A stretch of 19,046 nucleotides of DNA, taken from DATFYM01 sp035315065. GTDB taxonomy: Bacteria; Acidobacteriota; Terriglobia; UBA7540. The DNA is taken from contig DATFYM010000210.1 of assembly GCA_035315065.1 (NCBI GenBank), positions 1 to 19,046 on the forward strand, in the 5' to 3' direction. Shown here one piece after another: positions 14,929-19,046 of this stretch. Position 1 is the first letter of the stretch; every line of letters begins with the position of its first letter. The notes under the pieces are model-generated. The model ran no database searches. It worked only from the letters and a program-made list of their open reading frames with translations, and was not told where the DNA came from. A program made the translations under genes and the position numbers.

Positions 14929-15603
14929 ATGTCGAGACTCAGGCGCGCGCTGCTTTGCACGACGGCTTTAACGATAGCATGGGTGGCTTTGCCCTTGGCT
15001 TCCCGGGCCGAAACCGTCACGGTCTATAGCAACTTTGGGGCGGGCAACTCCTATGACTGCTGCAACAATGGCATTACCGAATCTGGCGCTAATTCGTTCT
15101 TGGGGTCCAACTTTCTTCAGGCCATGGCGTTCACGAACGCCACCGGCCAGAACATCAACCTGACGCAAATCGACATCGCGGACGGGGTCATCTTGGGCAA
15201 CAATTCCATGACCCTGAGCCTGTATGCTGATAACGGAGGCGCGCCCGGGGCGGTGCTGGAATCGTGGGCCGTGAACAATCTGCCTGGCTACGGGACCTGC
15301 TGCACCATTTCTACCGTTTTCGATTCTGTGGGCGTGGTGCTTCAGATCGGCGGCACCTATTACCTGGCTCCAGCGTCCGATAGTGTTACCTGGGAAGCCT
15401 GGAACGCGAATATCACCGGCTCGAGCGGTGCCGGGGCGATCTCTGCCGACGGCGGAGTAACTTGGATAGCCCAGTCCTATAGCCCAATCGGTGCCTTTGA
15501 CGTGATGGGAACGGTTCCAGAACCCAGCGCGGTGCTCCTTATGGGTACCGCCCTGATAGGGATTCTTGCCGTATTGCACATCGGGTTGCGACGCGCTGGT
15601 TAA
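14929..15603 (+). CDS. PEP-CTERM-sorted extracellular protein, choice-of-anchor type
   Basis: 224 residues. The ATG at 14929 is preferred over one 33 nt upstream because AAGGAGGG (14918-14925) lies just before it and a signal peptide follows (MSRLRRALLCTT, hydrophobic core, cleavage near SRAE at about 26). The mature part begins VTVYSNFGAGNSYDCC and includes SMTLSLYADNGGAPGAVLESW, typical of the choice-of-anchor R-like domain (from memory). The C-terminus is a PEP-CTERM sorting signal: VPEPSA, a hydrophobic helix (LLMGTALIGILAVLHIG) and the basic tail LRRAG. Such proteins are cut and anchored by exosortase, which is not in this window. The two CC pairs and a further CC-containing loop suggest disulfides. 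The surface role is unknown, perhaps extracellular matrix. Confidence 0.9.
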   Translation: MSRLRRALLCTTALTIAWVALPLASRAETVTVYSNFGAGNSYDCCNNGITESGANSFLGSNFLQAMAFTNATGQNINLTQIDIADGVILGNNSMTLSLYADNGGAPGAVLESWAVNNLPGYGTCCTISTVFDSVGVVLQIGGTYYLAPASDSVTWEAWNANITGSSGAGAISADGGVTWIAQSYSPIGAFDVMGTVPEPSAVLLMGTALIGILAVLHIGLRRAG

Positions 15604-15637
15604 GCGAGGGGGGATCTCACCCGAACCCGCTGATTTT

Positions 15638-15689
15638 GAGGCCTCCTCCCGTTGCCCCGTTGGGGCCGAGGGGCGGGGGAGGAGGTCTT
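15638..15689. terminator. Large stem-loop between convergent PEP-CTERM and mnmG genes
   Basis: CCTCCTCCC (15642-15650) pairs with GGGAGGAGG (15677-15685). The stem is extended outside by G-U and A-T pairs and inside by GCCCC (15654-15658) with GGGGC (15670-15674). It lies between two convergent stop codons, the usual place for a bidirectional terminator, but neither strand has a good T-tract. Confidence 0.55.
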
Positions 15690-15714
15690 GTCGAGAATCA
15701 CGCGGGATAGGTCG

Positions 15715-17769
15715 CTAGGCCGAGGCATGCTCTGTGGCTCGGTGCTGGAAAATCTCGATATAGACGTCGACCAGCGACACCGCCGCCGGCGTGATGCCCG
15801 GGATGCGCAGCGCCTGGCCGAGGGTGAGCGGGCGGACGCGAGTAAACTTCTCCACCACTTCGCGCGAGAGTCCGGAAACCTTGCCATAATCAAACCAGTC
15901 CGGGATGCGCCGGCTTTCAGCGCGCTTCATGCGCTCGATCTGTTTCTCCTGCTGCTGGAGGTAGCCCTCGTACTTGAAGTCGGTCTCGATGCGGCGCGCC
16001 TCTTCGCGGAGGAGCAAGCTGTCGCCGGAAGCGACCGCGGCTATATAGCTGTCTTCGTTCTCCGTCGGCGGTGAGGACACCGCCGCTACAGTCGGAGTTT
16101 GCCTCAACCCCTCGCCGATCCATTCCATCAGGTCGTCGATCTTGACGTCTTGGCGCTTCAGGAGTTCCTCGCCGGTGAGCGTGGAAGCGCCAAGGAAGCG
16201 GTCGCCGGCCATCATGTCGAGCCGTGCATAAACCTCGCGCCCGGCGCGGGAAGCCGGACCGAGCCGCGTGTTCGCGAGAAACCGCGTCATCGCCGCGATG
16301 CGACGCTGCTTGGCGGCGAAAGCGTCATAGTCCTTCTGTCGGATGGCGCCGACGCGGTAGCCGATCGGCGTCAGCCGCTCGTCGGCATTGTCGATCCGTA
16401 GGTGCAGCCGGAACTCCGCGCGCGAGGTGAACATGCGATAAGGCTCGTCCACGCCCTTGCTGACCAGGTCATCGATCAGAATGCCCGTGTAGCCCAGTGC
16501 GCGTTCGACGACCAACGGGTCCTTCCCTTGCACGCGCAGCCCGGCATTGATACCGGCCATGATGCCCTGGCAGGCGGCTTCCTCATATCCGGTGGTCCCG
16601 TTGATCTGCCCGGCCAGGAACAGGTTCTGAATCTTCTTGGTCTCCAGCCACGGGTTCAGCTCCGTCGGCTGCACCATGTCGTACTCGATGGCGTAGCCGG
16701 GCCGGATCATGTCGGCGCTCTCGAGTCCGGGGATCGACTTCACCATGGCCACCTGCACGTCGATGGGCATGGAGGTAGACATGCCGTTCACGTAGATCTC
16801 GTTGGTGTCGAGACCCTCGGGCTCCAGGAAAATCTGGTGCTGGGGCTTGTCCGCAAACTTCACCACCTTGTCTTCAATCGACGGGCAGTAGCGCGGGCCG
16901 ATGCTCTTGATCTGGCCGGAATAGAGCGGCGAGCGGTGCAGGTTCTCGCGCAGGAGGCGATGTGTCGCGGCGTTGGTGTAGGCAATCCAGCAGACCGTCT
17001 GCGGCTGGCTAATGGCCCGCGTACGGAAGCTGAACGGCGTCGGCGTCGGGTCGCCCGCCTGCACTTGAAACTGGGAGAAGTCAATGGTGCGCGCGTCGAG
17101 CCGCGGCGGCGTGCCGGTCTTGAGGCGCCCGCACTCGAAGCCGATCCGTCGCAACGCCTCGCCCAGCATCACCGAGGGCGGTTCCCCGGAGCGGCCCGCC
17201 GCGTAGGTCTGCTCGCCGCAGTGGATGAGCCCGTTCAAGAAGGTGCCGGTGGTGATCACCACGGCTCCCGCTTCCACCGTGCGCCCGTCCCGCAGTTGGA
17301 TGCCCCTCACGCGTCGCGGCGGCATCTCGGGGCGGCCGGCGTCGTAAACGTAAGCTGGGCCCGGAACTTCTTCCAGCAGCAGGTCCACCACTTCCGCCTG
17401 CTTGATGCGCAGGTTGGGCTCGGCTTCGAGCACCTGGCGCATCTTGATGCGATATTGTTTCTTGTCCGCCTGGGCGCGTGGCGACCAGACAGCGGGTCCG
17501 CGACTGGTGTTGAGCAGCCGGAATTGGATGCCGACCGCGTCGATCACCTCGCCCATCACGCCGCCCAGGGCGTCGACTTCGCGCACCAGGTGTCCCTTGG
17601 CGATCCCGCCCACCGCCGGGTTGCACGACATCTGCGCGACGAGGTCGAGGTTGATGGTGTAGAGAGCGGTCTTCAGGCCCATGCGCGCCGCCGCCATCGC
17701 CGCCTCGCAGCCGGCGTGACCCGCTCCCACCACCACCACGTCGTACTTCTCGGTAAAACCTAGCGACAT
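15715..17769 (-). CDS. mnmG: tRNA uridine-5-carboxymethylaminomethyl modification enzyme MnmG (GidA)
   Basis: 684 residues. With MnmE, this FAD enzyme makes the cmnm5 group on the wobble uridine of tRNAs, including Leu-UAA, using a methylene-folate donor. The start at 17769 gives MSLGFTEKYDVVVVGAGHAG, with the FAD-binding GxGxxG at 15-20; the frame extends 44 codons further but would cover the likely promoter. Both family signatures are clear: GPRYCPSIEDKVVKF (about 289) and AGQINGTTGYEEA (about 385). SCNPAVGGIAKGHLVREVDALGG is also typical. KYEGYLQQQEKQIERM and GLSREVVEKF mark the C-terminal MnmE-binding domain. It is longer than the usual 620-650 residues, mainly from an extra segment near TPTVAAVSSPPTENEDS. 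The ribosome site is weak. It is divergent from the DNA ligase gene. Confidence 0.97.
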   Translation of the reverse strand: MSLGFTEKYDVVVVGAGHAGCEAAMAAARMGLKTALYTINLDLVAQMSCNPAVGGIAKGHLVREVDALGGVMGEVIDAVGIQFRLLNTSRGPAVWSPRAQADKKQYRIKMRQVLEAEPNLRIKQAEVVDLLLEEVPGPAYVYDAGRPEMPPRRVRGIQLRDGRTVEAGAVVITTGTFLNGLIHCGEQTYAAGRSGEPPSVMLGEALRRIGFECGRLKTGTPPRLDARTIDFSQFQVQAGDPTPTPFSFRTRAISQPQTVCWIAYTNAATHRLLRENLHRSPLYSGQIKSIGPRYCPSIEDKVVKFADKPQHQIFLEPEGLDTNEIYVNGMSTSMPIDVQVAMVKSIPGLESADMIRPGYAIEYDMVQPTELNPWLETKKIQNLFLAGQINGTTGYEEAACQGIMAGINAGLRVQGKDPLVVERALGYTGILIDDLVSKGVDEPYRMFTSRAEFRLHLRIDNADERLTPIGYRVGAIRQKDYDAFAAKQRRIAAMTRFLANTRLGPASRAGREVYARLDMMAGDRFLGASTLTGEELLKRQDVKIDDLMEWIGEGLRQTPTVAAVSSPPTENEDSYIAAVASGDSLLLREEARRIETDFKYEGYLQQQEKQIERMKRAESRRIPDWFDYGKVSGLSREVVEKFTRVRPLTLGQALRIPGITPAAVSLVDVYIEIFQHRATEHASA

Positions 17770-17815
17770 TCCTGGCCCCAACCTCAGATGCACTGCCGTC
17801 GTAGCGACACTCCCT

Positions 17816-17821
17816 ATTGTA
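17816..17821 (-). promoter_or_regulatory. Candidate -10 element for mnmG
   Basis: On the minus strand this reads TACAAT, five of six to the sigma-70 consensus, about 46 nt before the mnmG start. This would put transcription start near 17809 and supports the downstream start at 17769 over the longer frame. No good -35 is seen at 16-18 nt spacing. Confidence 0.35.
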
Positions 17822-17904
17822 ACAATTTTGGCGATCAGCGCTATCGTCAGTCTGGTGATTATTTGGAGGTCCGCAACGCCTGACGGCAAGATTTCTCCCA
17901 CGAC

Positions 17905-17932
17905 TTGACGTTAAAATAGCTTTCCTTATGCT
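17905..17932 (+). promoter_or_regulatory. Candidate sigma-70 promoter for the DNA ligase gene
   Basis: TTGACG (17905-17910), a 16-nt spacer, then TATGCT (17927-17932). Transcription would begin near 17939, only about 11 nt before the ATG, implying a very short leader. That fits the lack of a strong ribosome site before this gene. Confidence 0.4.
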
Positions 17933-17949
17933 ACCGGGAAAACACGCGT

Positions 17950-19046
17950 ATGCTAGGGTTCGCGAAAGTCTGTGAGGCGGTGGGAAGTACCACCCGAAAG
18001 ACCGAAAAGGTCCGGTTGGTGGCCGAGTATCTGCGCTCCGTGCCTCTCGACGACGCGGCTCGCGCGGCGCTTTTCTTCACCGGTCAGGCGTATCCCCGCC
18101 GCGAAGAACGCACGACACAGGTAGGCGGTTCGCTCATCTGGCAGGTGGTGAGCAAACTGGCAGGCGCAGAGCGCGCAACGCTGGAAGAAGTTTACCGCCG
18201 GCACGGCGACCTCGGCGACATGGCGCGGGAGGTGCTCGCGGGCAAGACAAGCGCCGAGGGCTTAACGCTGAGGGAACTCCAATTGGCCTTCGACGAGCTG
18301 GCCGAAGTTCGGGGCCTCTCGCCGCGAATGGATCGGCTGGAGGCATTGCTCCGGCGCTCTCGTCCACTGGAGGCCAAGTACATCGTCAAGATTCTCACCG
18401 GCGAGCTGCGCATCGGCCTCAAGGAAAGTCTGGTGGAGGAGGCAATCGCCCACGCCTTTGGCCGGCCTTTGGTCGAAGTGCGGCGCGCCAACATGCTCAC
18501 CGGCGACATCGGCGCCACCTTGATGCTCGCTGCCGCTGACCGATTGGCCGACGCCAAGCTCCGGCTGTTTCACCCCATCGGTTTTATGCTGGCCAGCCCG
18601 GCGGCGACTGCCGAGGACCTGATGGCATCGTTTCCGGACGGCGCTCTCGTGGAAGACAAGTACGATGGGATTCGCGCCCAGGTCCACAAGCGCGAGACTA
18701 AGGTGAGGTTCTTCTCCCGCACGCTCGACGAAATCGTGGAATTCCACGAGCTGAGCCTGCCCTTCCAGGCCCTGCCCGGCGAGTTCGTCCTCGACGGGGA
18801 AATCGTCGCCTGGCGCGCCGGTCGTCCTCTGCCCTTCACCGTGCTGCAGCAGCGCCTGGGTCGCCGCCAACCGGACCTTTGGCTGCCGCTGGAAGTGCCG
18901 GTCAGCTTCGTTGCCTTTGACCTCCTCTACCACAACGAGGGGGTCTTGCTGGACGCGCCCCTCACGGAGCGGCGCCGGCGTCTGGAAGAGTTACTGGCTG
19001 GCGCGGCTGCCCCGGCCATCCAGCTCTTCCCGCCTCGGCGATGCAG
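17950..19046 (+). CDS. ATP-dependent DNA ligase (LigB/LigD-like core), C-terminus cut by window end
   Basis: At least 365 residues, open to the window edge. It seals nicks in duplex DNA via a lysine-AMP intermediate. It begins MLGFAKVCEAVGSTTRKTEK. Residues about 1-200 form the helical DNA-binding N-terminal domain (LEAKYIVKILTGELRIGLKE is the typical block). The adenylation motif I is EDKYDGIRAQ with nucleophile K237. Downstream are the motif III-like VSFVAFDLLYH and the motif Ia-like FFSRTLDEI, with EFVLDGEIVAW between. The oligonucleotide-binding fold and motifs IV-VI lie beyond the window. The ATG at 17950 is preferred because an earlier ATG (17928) is out of frame. Head-to-head with mnmG, 180 bp apart. 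Bacterial ligases of this architecture are often followed by exonuclease, Lhr-like helicase and phosphoesterase genes for repair, which cannot be checked here. Confidence 0.93.
   Translation, partial: MLGFAKVCEAVGSTTRKTEKVRLVAEYLRSVPLDDAARAALFFTGQAYPRREERTTQVGGSLIWQVVSKLAGAERATLEEVYRRHGDLGDMAREVLAGKTSAEGLTLRELQLAFDELAEVRGLSPRMDRLEALLRRSRPLEAKYIVKILTGELRIGLKESLVEEAIAHAFGRPLVEVRRANMLTGDIGATLMLAAADRLADAKLRLFHPIGFMLASPAATAEDLMASFPDGALVEDKYDGIRAQVHKRETKVRFFSRTLDEIVEFHELSLPFQALPGEFVLDGEIVAWRAGRPLPFTVLQQRLGRRQPDLWLPLEVPVSFVAFDLLYHNEGVLLDAPLTERRRRLEELLAGAAAPAIQLFPPRRC

Noticed and set aside
16402..17763. Plus-strand open frame of about 450 codons
   Set aside because: It is the complement of mnmG, whose signatures are unmistakable; the antisense product is His/Arg/Gly-rich without motifs.
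17770..17901. Upstream extension of mnmG by 44 codons
   Set aside because: The extension precedes the conserved N-terminus, is not family-like and overlaps the TACAAT promoter candidate.

Overview
The window looks like chromosomal DNA of a soil-type acidobacterium, most like the Solibacter/Bryobacter relatives; this is inferred from content, not searched. The clues are a carboxypeptidase-regulatory-like TonB-dependent receptor, an orphan duplicated MacB/FtsX permease of the ADOP type, two twin-arginine-exported oxidoreductases, a sedolisin-type S53 protease, a PEP-CTERM protein, GC-rich coding sequence, and many short intergenic repeats.

Layout. 1-529: mostly non-coding, with a possible minus-strand gene fragment at the left edge. 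530-3433 (+): TonB-dependent outer-membrane receptor, ending in a strong stem-loop. 3434-4421: no intact gene; a decayed short ORF (3691-4056) leads into an array of about 52-bp tandem repeats and a heptamer array. 7115-4422 (-): ADOP permease carrying an unusual in-frame 159-bp insertion with inverted-repeat ends. 8012-7296 (-): secreted protein of unknown function, separated from the permease gene by a perfect 21-bp inverted repeat. 8403-9632 (+): Tat-exported Gfo/Idh/MocA oxidoreductase. 9633-10356: convergent intergenic repeat island. 11532-10357 (-): Tat-exported aldo/keto reductase. 11894-11982 (+): tRNA-Leu(UAA). 12794-14833 (+): secreted S53 protease. 14929-15603 (+): PEP-CTERM-anchored protein. 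17769-15715 (-): mnmG. 17950-19046 (+): start of an ATP-dependent DNA ligase cut by the window edge.

Functionally this is a patchwork rather than one pathway. The receptor, permease, secreted protein, exported oxidoreductases, protease and PEP-CTERM protein all belong to the envelope or its outside, and suit a heterotroph using polymers. mnmG, tRNA-Leu(UAA) and the ligase are housekeeping. tRNA-Leu(UAA) is a typical substrate of the wobble-uridine modification made by MnmE/MnmG, but nothing links the loci beyond proximity.

The most unusual signal is in the repeats. At least ten arrays of degenerate seven-base units, using several different words, occur between genes and once inside the permease gene. 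Several are arranged as inverted pairs, so they look like foldback or MITE-like elements. They resemble the heptanucleotide short tandem repeats known from cyanobacteria. I see no complete new defence or biosynthetic system.
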